From Lysobacterales bacterium (GTDB taxonomy: Bacteria; Pseudomonadota; Gammaproteobacteria; Xanthomonadales; SZUA-36), in contig JAPHSB010000389.1 in NCBI GenBank assembly GCA_026193295.1, forward strand, positions 1-6,659: a stretch of 6,659 nucleotides of DNA. Direction: 5' to 3'. The notes beneath the pieces were generated by a model that was not told where the DNA came from, made no database searches, and was given only the letters and a program-made list of their open reading frames with translations. A program made the position numbers and the translations under genes. Position 1 is the stretch's first letter. The number at the start of each line of letters is the position of its first letter. This document shows positions 1 through 5,015 of this stretch, piece by piece.

Positions 1-551
1 ACGATTCGCCCCGGCGCGGCCTGCTGCATCAGCGGCAGCAGGTGATTGACCAGTACAAAGTGGCCGAGAAAATTCACCAGGAACATCTTTTCTATGCCGT
101 TCACCAATTCCAGGTCGCCAAAGGTATTGATGCCGGCGTTGCAGATCAGGATATCGGGTGAGAGGCCCAGGTCTGCGACCGCCCGCGCGCAATCAACGGC
201 CGACTGCAAACTGGATAACTCGAGCACCAGGGGAGTGGTCGACCCGGAAACGCTTGCGCAGGCCTTGCTGGCCTTCTCCAGGTTGCGGCCGGTGCCCAGG
301 ACGTGTGCGCCACGCAGGGCCAGCACACGTAGGGTTTCGTAGCCCAGGCCGGAATTACAACCGGTCACCAGGGCCACCTTGCCGGCCAGGTCCATGCCCC
401 GGGTCACTTCCTCCGCCGTGGCTTCGGCGCCAAATGGACCGACCGGAAAACGGCGGTCAATCTGCACCACGGGATCATCGCCACTACAGGCGCCCAGCAG
501 GGGCATGGCGGCGACGGCGGTCGCTTGCTGCAAAAATTGTCTTCGCTTCAT
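1..551 (-). CDS. SDR-family oxidoreductase with Tat/lipoprotein leader, 3' end outside the window
   Basis: This is the N-terminal 183 residues of a short-chain dehydrogenase/reductase, an NAD(P)-dependent oxidoreductase; the substrate is unknown. The protein opens with K-R-R-Q-F-L-Q, close to the twin-arginine export consensus. A short hydrophobic stretch follows, then a lipobox L-G-A-C (residues 19-22), so an exported lipoprotein is likely. The Rossmann nucleotide-binding motif T-G-C-N-S-G-L-G is at 63-70, N-A-G at 138-140, and the helix around F-L-V-N-F-L-G-H-F (157-165) resembles retinol-dehydrogenase/WWOX-like SDRs. The catalytic Y-x-x-x-K would lie beyond the window edge. The ATG is preceded by a GGGAG ribosome-binding site. 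It sits 29 bp downstream of the Mth938-like gene on the same strand, so the two are probably co-transcribed. The family call is firm; export is inferred from the leader alone. Confidence 0.88.
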   Translation of the reverse strand, partial: MKRRQFLQQATAVAAMPLLGACSGDDPVVQIDRRFPVGPFGAEATAEEVTRGMDLAGKVALVTGCNSGLGYETLRVLALRGAHVLGTGRNLEKASKACASVSGSTTPLVLELSSLQSAVDCARAVADLGLSPDILICNAGINTFGDLELVNGIEKMFLVNFLGHFVLVNHLLPLMQQAAPGRI

Positions 552-580
552 GCGGGCTCCCAGCGATGCTCAAGACGCCA

Positions 581-955
581 TCAGCAGGTTGAGTGGAACA
601 GGCCCCCGACCGCTTGCCCGCGCTGCGCCAGGTCGTTGTAGATCTCAACCGCCTTTTTGGTTTCCGCCACGTGGACGGCGATATCCCGGCTTTCGAGCAG
701 ATCGAGCGTCTCCTGGCAGGTCTGCAGCCTGCGCAGCTGGCCCCGGCTCAGCACGATGGCCTGGCAGCCGTTTTCCAGCAACTCCTGAACATCAGTCGGC
801 TGGATTCCCGGCCTGTGATGGATGCCGGTCTCACGCCAGTCCCAGGCCCGGCCGCCCCCCGGCCACAGCTTGAAGTCTTTGCCGCTACCGACACCCTGGA
901 CCGCCATGCGCCCCCAGGACAAGCCGGTGATCAGGGGTGATTGGGTCTGTTCCAT
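581..955 (-). CDS. Mth938-like (AAMDC/DUF498) domain protein
   Basis: This 124-aa protein consists of one Mth938-like domain, the fold shared by archaeal Mth938, human AAMDC and the complex I assembly factor NDUFAF3. Its biochemical role in bacteria is not established. Recognisable family stretches are L-S-W-G-R-M near residue 12, the hallmark W-P-G-G-G-R-A-W-D-W-R-E-T-G (31-44), H-x-P-G-I-Q-P (47-53), and the C-terminal G-G-L-F-H-S-T-C ending at 124. The length matches a full-length family member. I chose the ATG at 955 because AGAGGA lies 7 nt upstream. An in-frame ATG at 991 would add 12 residues but falls inside a hairpin. It is the first gene of a probable two-gene leftward unit with the SDR gene. 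Confidence 0.9.
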   Translation of the reverse strand: MEQTQSPLITGLSWGRMAVQGVGSGKDFKLWPGGGRAWDWRETGIHHRPGIQPTDVQELLENGCQAIVLSRGQLRRLQTCQETLDLLESRDIAVHVAETKKAVEIYNDLAQRGQAVGGLFHSTC

Positions 956-1207
956 TTGCAATTCCTCTGGCTTTACAGCCTTGGCCCGCATGTTTCATGC
1001 AGGCCTACTAGCATAGCACTGGCGGAAACTCCCGCATTCCGACGCTCCCGGATGGAATACGAAGCGTGCGATGGGGTCGGATTCGGTTTGCATGTACTAT
1101 CGGAGCCATCGGCAACAGCCCGTCGACCCGTGCCCGAGTAGTTATTCTGGCCTTTACGCTGACCCCAGCAGGATCCTTGCTGCAATCCCACGACTGAAGA
1201 TTCCTCC
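956..1207. other. Divergent intergenic region
   Basis: These 252 bp separate the leftward Mth938/SDR pair from the rightward cold-shock/DUF1294 gene and must hold both promoters. Apart from the 983-1005 hairpin I see no convincing -35/-10 pair, RNA gene or further ORF. The only purine-rich stretch before the 1208 start is a weak TGAAG about 10 nt upstream. Confidence 0.5.
983..1005 (-). promoter_or_regulatory. Hairpin upstream of the Mth938-like gene
   Basis: GGCC-c-GCATG-ttt-CATGC-a-GGCC forms nine pairs with one mismatch and a 3-nt loop. It lies 28-50 bp upstream of the chosen start, so it would be in the 5' leader or promoter of the leftward unit. It could be an operator dyad or an mRNA hairpin. 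The symmetry is visible; the function is a guess. Confidence 0.35.
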
Positions 1208-1819
1208 ATGCGCACGAAAGGAAAAATCACCCACTGGAACGAAGAAAAAGGCTACGATTTCATCACCCCCAGCACCGGCGCCAAACAGGTGTTCGTGAAC
1301 ATCAGCGCTTTTCGCAATCGCAGTGAGCCACCCACAATCGACCAGTTGGTCGAATTCGCCCTGTCCACCGACAAGCAGGGTCGCCCTTGCGCCGTGCGGG
1401 TGACAAGGGCGGGCGAGCGGCTGCCCGGGGAAATCAAGCGCAACGACCGTTATCTCTATGTCGTCGACGCGGGCCTCTTTCTGCTTCTCGTGGCAGCCTC
1501 CGTAGCCGTAGGCCGCCTGCCGCCGGAGATCCTGCTGCTGTACATGGGCGCCAGCCTGGTGACGTATTTCATGTACTTCTGGGATAAATCCGCCGCCCGG
1601 ACGGGCGCCTGGCGGACGCAGGAAATTACGCTTCATTTGCTGTCGCTGTTGGGCGGCTGGCCGGGGGCGCTGATCGCCCAGCAAACGCTGCGGCACAAGT
1701 CCCGGAAGGCCTCGTTTCGGGCCGTATTCTGGCTTACGGTGCTGGTGAACTGCGGCCTGTTCATCTGGCTGTTCACGCCTTCCGGCAGTGAGCTGTTGCG
1801 GCGAATCCTGGCTGCTTGA
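1208..1819 (+). CDS. Cold-shock domain + DUF1294 membrane protein
   Basis: This 203-aa fusion has an N-terminal cold-shock (OB-fold, nucleic-acid-binding) domain at about residues 1-68 and a C-terminal DUF1294 membrane domain. RNP1 is K-G-Y-D-F-I (14-19) instead of the usual K-G-F-G-F-I. RNP2 is V-F-V-N-I-S (28-33). Hydrophobic segments lie at about 86-102, 106-125 and 175-191. Between the last two is the DUF1294 signature: W-D-K (125-127), W-R-T-Q-E (135-139), the L-L-S-L-L-G-G-W-P-G-A run (144-154) and Q-Q-T-L-R-H-K-S-R-K (158-167). This architecture is widespread in Pseudomonadota; its physiological role is unknown. The D17 and N31 changes may alter nucleic-acid binding, which is inference. 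The gene stands alone and ends 11 bp before repeat A, which could serve as its terminator. Confidence 0.9.
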   Translation: MRTKGKITHWNEEKGYDFITPSTGAKQVFVNISAFRNRSEPPTIDQLVEFALSTDKQGRPCAVRVTRAGERLPGEIKRNDRYLYVVDAGLFLLLVAASVAVGRLPPEILLLYMGASLVTYFMYFWDKSAARTGAWRTQEITLHLLSLLGGWPGALIAQQTLRHKSRKASFRAVFWLTVLVNCGLFIWLFTPSGSELLRRILAA

Positions 1820-1830
1820 ACTTTCGAAAT

Positions 1831-1871
1831 AAGGGGCCGGATGCAAAACCTGAAAATGTATCCGGCCCCTT
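1831..1871. repeat. Family-1 inverted-repeat element A (terminator-like)
   Basis: Perfect 12-bp arms AAGGGGCCGGAT (1831-1842) and ATCCGGCCCCTT (1860-1871) flank a 17-nt loop and are followed by two more Ts. The arm core is shared with elements at 3968-4005 and 6171-6208. Because it starts 11 bp after a stop codon, it could act as a rho-independent terminator for the cold-shock/DUF1294 gene. The sequence identity with the other elements shows it is a dispersed repeat rather than a gene-specific terminator. Unlike the other two it lacks the ACC/GGT inner end of the arm. Confidence 0.8.
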
Positions 1872-1879
1872 TTCTAGTT

Positions 1880-1899
1880 GGCCCCTTTTCTGTTGGGCC
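1880..1899. repeat. Partial echo of the element A right arm
   Basis: GGCCCCTTTTCT at 1880-1891 repeats, 16 bp further on, the same 12 bases at 1864-1875 at the end of element A. With GGGCC at 1895-1899 it could form a small 5-bp hairpin. A similar echo (GGCCCCATTGTT) follows the right arms in the 6137-6268 cluster, so it may be part of the element's structure or a remnant of a second copy. Confidence 0.5.
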
Positions 1900-1940
1900 G
1901 CTGAGGTTGATGGTACCTGAGCAATATAACGCAATACTCC

Positions 1941-2357
1941 ATGCGAAATGACTTGAAAGCAGAGATCGATCGGTGGGTGGCATTCGTTGAGCCGATAGTT
2001 GAAACAAGGTTCTCTTTACTAGAACTGATTCGCGATGACGACCACAATCACCGCCACAAATTTGGCTTGTGGCATCTCTACTCGTTTTGGATGCTCGATG
2101 ATACCCCATTGAAAATCGGATTGGCTGGCCCGAAAAGCGGGCCGCGATTCAACAGCCAACACTATAATCCAAACTCTTCTGGTTCGAATTTGGCGAAGTC
2201 ACTGGTAGCTAGTGGCCTTTGCAACCCACCTGCGAAGGACTGGATCATTGACAACACGTACCGAATAAATGCCGTGTTTGACAGTTTTACAGGACCACTC
2301 GCACACGCTTTGGAAGCGCACCTTCACCTCGTCTTCAAACCGCGATTTGAGAGGTAG
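1941..2357 (+). CDS. Unrecognised 138-aa protein
   Basis: I do not recognise a family. The predicted soluble protein has an acidic/aromatic N-terminal helix-like region, a charged cluster D-D-D-H-N-H-R-H-K (32-40), an aromatic run W-H-L-Y-S-F-W (44-50), a polar N/S/G-rich middle (71-83) and an amphipathic C-terminus ending P-R-F-E-R. There is no signal peptide or membrane segment. The frame is open back only to a TGA at 1908-1910, ATG 1941 is the only convincing start, and no clear Shine-Dalgarno precedes it. Base composition is AT-richer than in the left-end genes and like the neighbouring fic gene, with which it converges across a 14-bp gap. It therefore looks like part of the same acquired block. 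It is not co-transcribed with fic, so a classic toxin-antitoxin pairing is not supported by layout. Confidence 0.6.
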   Translation: MRNDLKAEIDRWVAFVEPIVETRFSLLELIRDDDHNHRHKFGLWHLYSFWMLDDTPLKIGLAGPKSGPRFNSQHYNPNSSGSNLAKSLVASGLCNPPAKDWIIDNTYRINAVFDSFTGPLAHALEAHLHLVFKPRFER

Positions 2358-2371
2358 TGGAATACAAGGCA

Positions 2372-3793
2372 TTATTTCAGATCTCCCGAACTACTGCGCC
2401 AGGCTTGCGACCATTCCTCGAAGTCTCTAAGGGTGATTTTAAAACGTGCGAAATTCCCCTCATGAAGGCTTGTCAATTCTTTTTCAATTAGATTTACGAC
2501 TTCGCCTTTTTCTTCCGATTCAATCCTTCCATCCAGGAATTGCACCAAGGTCTTCGTGACATTCGATCTTTCTACTCGTTTCTCCACCATGTCCCGAACA
2601 CACTGCTTAATCAGTTCTCTGTGTTTGAGGTATGTGGGATCAGGAGAACCCAATGACTCTTGTATCACCTTGTAGCGAGAAGCTGAGCGGCGATAGGCCC
2701 ATTTAAATACCTCTTTGAATAGTGAGATATCGTTGAGTTCATATACTCCCAAGAGGCCTTCTACGTAGAGTCTTTTCGGAACGTCAGTAAACGACAAAGG
2801 ACAAAGATTGTGTCTAAAAAGCGGGATGTTGGCTGCCAACCTCGAAACTCTTTTGTTCACATCCTCAAACGGTTGCAGGTAAGGAATTTGGACTGAAACA
2901 AATAATGCTTGCTCAAATGGATTCTGAATTTGTTCTGCTTTATTGAGAATTAGATCAAAGCATTCTTCGATTAGCTTTGGAATTGCTGTTGGAACATAAG
3001 CCGATTGTCCGATATCAACCGGAATGGTTCGCAGTCGCCCTTCAGCAGCTGGGTTGCCCAGCAAATTCTCTGAAAGAAGTGCATGTAGGTTTGTAATAGT
3101 TATTCTATTGAATCCAATGTCGCCCGTCGGTTCAGCTAAAAACTCAATCGCTCCCTTATGATTCAATATCATCTGAGTTTCTTTTGGATCTTTCCCGGCT
3201 GCTGGCGCTCCGTCCTGAATTAATTTCTCTGTGTCCAAAAGTGAGTATGTGTTTCCTTCCAGGCGACTCGAGTTGAACGATAGATCAATTAACAGCCTAT
3301 TTAATATTTTCCTAACATAGGTGCCGGCAGGTTGTGCCTGATCTTCTGCTTGTCCGAGCTTCTCGAGTTCGTCTTTTTCTTCTGTAGTCAGGTAGTGGGT
3401 GTTGTTTGGGTCGTACTCATCGAGAAATGCTCGGTTGTAGCCCGCTGGTTCGCGGTTCGGCAGAGGTGCTTCTACATATCGCTGAACTTTTTTTGCGGTC
3501 TCTGGAAGAGGAAATGTAACTTCGCCGTGACCTTCTACCTTTACTTTAGGTAGTGTCAAGTGAGCTACGGCAGTATGGGTTTTCTTGAATTTATATTTAG
3601 TGCCTTTTGCTACGCCCTCTTTTGTGACCTTGCCTTCATTTACTAAGTCCCTCAGCCTTTCCCTCAGAACGTGAGGTTTGAGATCTAGGTTTGCTACATC
3701 TTTTATTTCGTTTGGTGACATGTATTGGCCCTGCTTGGCGAGGGCAGCCAATATTTGATCCTTTTCTCGCTGGATTTGGGCCTTTTTCGACAT
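2372..3793 (-). CDS. Fic-family protein with winged-helix N-terminus and degenerate Fic motif
   Basis: This 473-aa protein begins with a winged-helix-like DNA-binding region at about 1-70. A linker and the Fic N-terminal part follow, carrying a class II-style inhibitory motif S-S-R-L-E-G-N (175-181), then the Fic core. Fic enzymes usually transfer AMP to target hydroxyls using H-x-F-x-[D/E]-G-N-G-R-x-x-R. Here the motif reads Q-P-F-E-D-V-N-K-R-V-S-R (307-318). The catalytic His is Gln, encoded CAA, and the second Gly is Lys as in the EF-Tu kinase Doc (A-N-K-R). The downstream A-N-I-P-L and L-C-P-L-S-F stretch (321-335) and a helical C-terminal extension (about 385-473) are intact, with no frameshift. 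The activity is therefore uncertain: altered chemistry, or a non-catalytic regulator. It has no strong ribosome-binding site, and its upstream region holds a repeat-rich putative operator. The gene is AT-richer than the flanks, consistent with transfer. Confidence 0.9.
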   Translation of the reverse strand: MSKKAQIQREKDQILAALAKQGQYMSPNEIKDVANLDLKPHVLRERLRDLVNEGKVTKEGVAKGTKYKFKKTHTAVAHLTLPKVKVEGHGEVTFPLPETAKKVQRYVEAPLPNREPAGYNRAFLDEYDPNNTHYLTTEEKDELEKLGQAEDQAQPAGTYVRKILNRLLIDLSFNSSRLEGNTYSLLDTEKLIQDGAPAAGKDPKETQMILNHKGAIEFLAEPTGDIGFNRITITNLHALLSENLLGNPAAEGRLRTIPVDIGQSAYVPTAIPKLIEECFDLILNKAEQIQNPFEQALFVSVQIPYLQPFEDVNKRVSRLAANIPLFRHNLCPLSFTDVPKRLYVEGLLGVYELNDISLFKEVFKWAYRRSASRYKVIQESLGSPDPTYLKHRELIKQCVRDMVEKRVERSNVTKTLVQFLDGRIESEEKGEVVNLIEKELTSLHEGNFARFKITLRDFEEWSQAWRSSSGDLK

Positions 3794-3796
3794 GTC

Positions 3797-3926
3797 TATA
3801 TCTAAACTTTTCGGTAGTTATCTAAGTATTTAGTTTAATAAATCTCAGATATTTTACTTATATCTTAGATAAAAAGCCAGTTATCTAAGTTTTTCTGATT
3901 TTTTATTAGATAAATACTTATATCTA
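3797..3926. promoter_or_regulatory. Putative operator array upstream of fic (ATCTAA/TTAGAT sites)
   Basis: This very AT-rich stretch directly upstream of fic carries repeated TATCTA/TAGATA sites. Forward sites are at 3799-3804, 3819-3824, 3882-3887 and 3921-3926. Reverse sites are at 3866-3871 and 3907-3912. The two at 3819 and 3882 extend to TTATCTAAGT. Two dyads stand out: ATCT-C-AGAT at 3842-3850 and TATCT-T-AGATA at 3861-3871, with centres 20 bp apart. Spacings between sites are about 14-25 bp, several near two helical turns. The first site ends within the fic leader. The most economical reading is an operator array bound by the winged-helix domain of the Fic protein for autoregulation. 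The repeats are visible; the binding protein is inference. A possible -10 (TAAAAT, minus strand) lies within the array, without a good -35. Confidence 0.6.
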
Positions 3927-3967
3927 ACTTTTTGTGTTGCGTCTAATCATGACAAAGAAGGAAGAAT

Positions 3968-4005
3968 GGGGCCGGATACCATTTCTGTTAAAGGTATCCG
4001 GCCCC
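3968..4005. repeat. Family-1 inverted-repeat element B
   Basis: Perfect 13-bp arms GGGGCCGGATACC (3968-3980) and GGTATCCGGCCCC (3993-4005) enclose the 12-nt loop ATTTCTGTTAAA and are followed by TTTTT. It looks like a rho-independent terminator but lies between the divergent promoters of fic and the MNT gene, where there is no gene for it to terminate. The loop differs from that of the 6171-6208 copy at a single base, so a dispersed repeat is the better reading. Confidence 0.85.
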
Positions 4006-4031
4006 TTTTTCCGGGGATGCGACGATCCGGA

Positions 4032-4075
4032 TTGAACATTCCCAAATTGGGAATTAACATACCCATAATGGGAAT
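4032..4075 (+). promoter_or_regulatory. Promoter with two tandem palindromic operators before the wHTH-MNT gene
   Basis: A sigma70-like promoter can be drawn with -35 TTGAAC (4032-4037), a 17-bp spacer and -10 TAACAT (4055-4060). A palindrome ATTCCCAA-a-TTGGGAAT exactly fills the spacer (4038-4054). A second, CCCAT-a-ATGGG (4062-4072), is centred 21 bp downstream at the expected transcription start and covers ATG 4068. The two lie in tandem 20-bp near-repeats (4035-4054 and 4056-4075). A repressor bound here would block polymerase, and the winged-helix domain of the gene's own product is the obvious candidate. The expected start near 4067 leaves almost no leader, so translation may be leaderless. 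Confidence 0.65.
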
Positions 4076-4700
4076 GAAAAGTACAAGCCTTGGCGAGGCG
4101 CTCTTCACCAAAACCCAGCAACGTGTTTTGGGACTGTTGTTTGGAAAGCCCGACCGCAGCTACTACACCAACGAAATCGTGCGCTTTGCCGATGCGGGTA
4201 TCGGGTCCGTGCAACGGGAACTGCAGCGCCTGGAGTCCGCGGGCCTTATAACGTCCAGGAAGATCGGCAATCAAAAGCACTACCAGGCCAATCGGTCCGC
4301 AGCAATCTTCGAGGAGTTGCGCGGTATCGTCATCAAGACAGTCGGCCTGGCGGATGTGTTGCGCAAGGCCATTCTGCGGCTGCAGGAGCGGGTTGACCTG
4401 GCGTTCATTTTCGGGTCGATTGCACAAGGCAAGGAACGCATTACCAGCGATATCGATGTCATGGTAGTCGGTGACGCTTCGTTTGAAGATGTTGTGCAGG
4501 CCTTCTACCCCACCCAGGAATCCTTGGGTCGGGAGGTGAATCCCGTGGTGATGTCCGTGAGTGAATTCAGCAGCAAAGTCTTACAGGGAGATCGCTTCGT
4601 TTCGCGTATCGTCAGTGAACCCAGGATATTTCTGAAAGGGGGAACTGATGACCTTGGAAAACTTGTTGCGGATCGGCCGGATCAAGGAGCACCCGGTTGA
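4074..4700 (+). CDS. Winged-helix + MNT nucleotidyltransferase, antitoxin type
   Basis: This 208-aa protein has an N-terminal MarR/ArsR-like winged helix at about residues 8-72. The helix-turn-helix lies around Y-Y-T-N-E-I-V-R to V-Q-R-E-L-Q-R-L-E-S-A-G-L, with the wing at K-I-G-N-Q-K-H-Y-Q. A minimal nucleotidyltransferase domain follows from about 105. Its signature is F-G-S (113-115), then a ten-residue gap from G-S to D-I-D (126-128), which are the metal-binding acids. MNT proteins paired with HEPN toxins can act as antitoxins by AMPylating the toxin. Here the HEPN gene overlaps the 3' end by 53 bp but is truncated, so this is probably an orphan antitoxin and autorepressor. Start choice: ATG 4068 and ATG 4074 are both possible. 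The open frame continues upstream to 3966 only because it reads through repeat B. The C-terminal T-D-D-L-G tail looks complete. Confidence 0.85.
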   Translation: MKSTSLGEALFTKTQQRVLGLLFGKPDRSYYTNEIVRFADAGIGSVQRELQRLESAGLITSRKIGNQKHYQANRSAAIFEELRGIVIKTVGLADVLRKAILRLQERVDLAFIFGSIAQGKERITSDIDVMVVGDASFEDVVQAFYPTQESLGREVNPVVMSVSEFSSKVLQGDRFVSRIVSEPRIFLKGGTDDLGKLVADRPDQGAPG

Positions 4701-4854
4701 TGCGACGGAGATCCAGAAGGTGCTTGCTGCCGCCCAACGCAGCCTGAAGGATGCGCGGGTGCAGGAGGTTAGTCTGGAACTGCAAATGAAAGACCCCATG
4801 CCCGATCTGTCCAGCCCCCTCAGCCGAATCGCAGCTGCAGGCTTTCCGGGTTGA
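4648..4854 (+). pseudogene. Truncated HEPN-domain toxin partner
   Basis: The 68-codon frame starts at ATG 4648 behind a strong AGGGGG ribosome-binding site, inside the end of the MNT gene. Residues 1-44 (M-T-L-E-N-L-L-R-I-G, then a gap, then A-A-A-Q-R-S-L-K-D-A-R-V-Q-E-V-S-L-E) match the usual N-terminus of HEPN proteins paired with wHTH-MNT genes. These are normally about 130-150 aa. The remaining 24 residues do not resemble the family and end at TGA 4852-4854. The helices that would carry the R-x4-6-H RNase motif are missing. The homology break near 4780-4790 fits a deletion or insertion joining the gene to unrelated DNA. The toxin is presumably dead; whether the stub is still translated is unknown. 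Confidence 0.75.
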
Positions 4855-4942
4855 AGTAGGTCGAGAAACTGGAGCCGGTTTCGCGGCTCTTGTCCCGGGC
4901 ATCGATGCCGTGCTCGAGGCGGGCTTTCAGAACCGTCAGGAA
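4820..4942 (-). pseudogene. C-terminal remnant of an unidentified gene
   Basis: On the minus strand an open stretch without its own start reads L-T-V-L-K-A-R-L-E-H-G-I-D-A-R-D-K-S, then through S-T-Y-F-N-P-E-S-L-Q-L-R-F-G to a TGA at 4822-4820. The composition looks protein-like, with an alternating polar/hydrophobic end reminiscent of outer-membrane beta-strands, but I cannot assign a family. It is bounded by element C on its 5' side and by the broken HEPN gene on its 3' side, so it is most likely gene debris. A chance open frame remains possible. Confidence 0.35.
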
Positions 4943-4951
4943 AAGGAGACA

Positions 4952-5014
4952 GAAAAAGGGGCCGGGGCACATTAATTTGTTAATTCGGATTTAATTTACC
5001 CCGTCCCCTTTTTC
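4952..5014. repeat. Family-2 imperfect inverted-repeat element C
   Basis: The left arm begins GAAAAAGGGGCCGGGGCACA (4952-4971) and continues ATTAA. The right arm TTAATTTACCCCGTCCCC (4991-5008) is followed by TTTTTC. The 24-bp arms pair with three mismatches around an AT-rich centre (4976-4990) that itself contains ATTAAtttgTTAAT. It ends 1 bp from the CPBP stop codon and could terminate that leftward gene, since T-runs flank both sides. A related fragment sits at 6275-6295. The first bases of the arm (AAAAGGGGCCGG) match family 1. Confidence 0.8.
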
Positions 5015-5015
5015 G

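Noticed and set aside
158..940. Several rightward Pro/Arg-rich ORFs
   Set aside because: They are antisense shadows of the SDR and Mth938-like genes, whose motifs are unambiguous on the minus strand.
3332..3553. Rightward 73-aa hydrophobic, Cys-rich ORF
   Set aside because: It lies antisense inside the well-supported fic gene and has the composition of a shadow frame.
3797..3926. CRISPR array
   Set aside because: The repeated units are only about 6-10 bp, in both orientations with irregular spacing, so they lack the repeat-spacer structure.
3968..4010. Rho-independent terminator for a real transcript
   Set aside because: It has the right shape and a T-run, but no rightward gene ends there, and its sequence is a dispersed repeat.
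3949..4035. Small rightward ORF of 28 codons starting M-T-K-K-E-E
   Set aside because: Most of it is repeat B, and it ends within the -35 box. No family resemblance; treated as chance.
3966..4073. N-terminal 36-residue extension of the wHTH-MNT protein from ATG 3966
   Set aside because: The extension is a translation of repeat B plus the promoter and operators. The domain homology begins only after ATG 4068/4074.
4581..4970. Minus-strand ORFs of 129 and 96 codons
   Set aside because: They run through the antisense of the MNT/HEPN genes and element C with low-complexity Pro/Arg/Ser composition. Only the separate frame at 4820-4942 looks protein-like.
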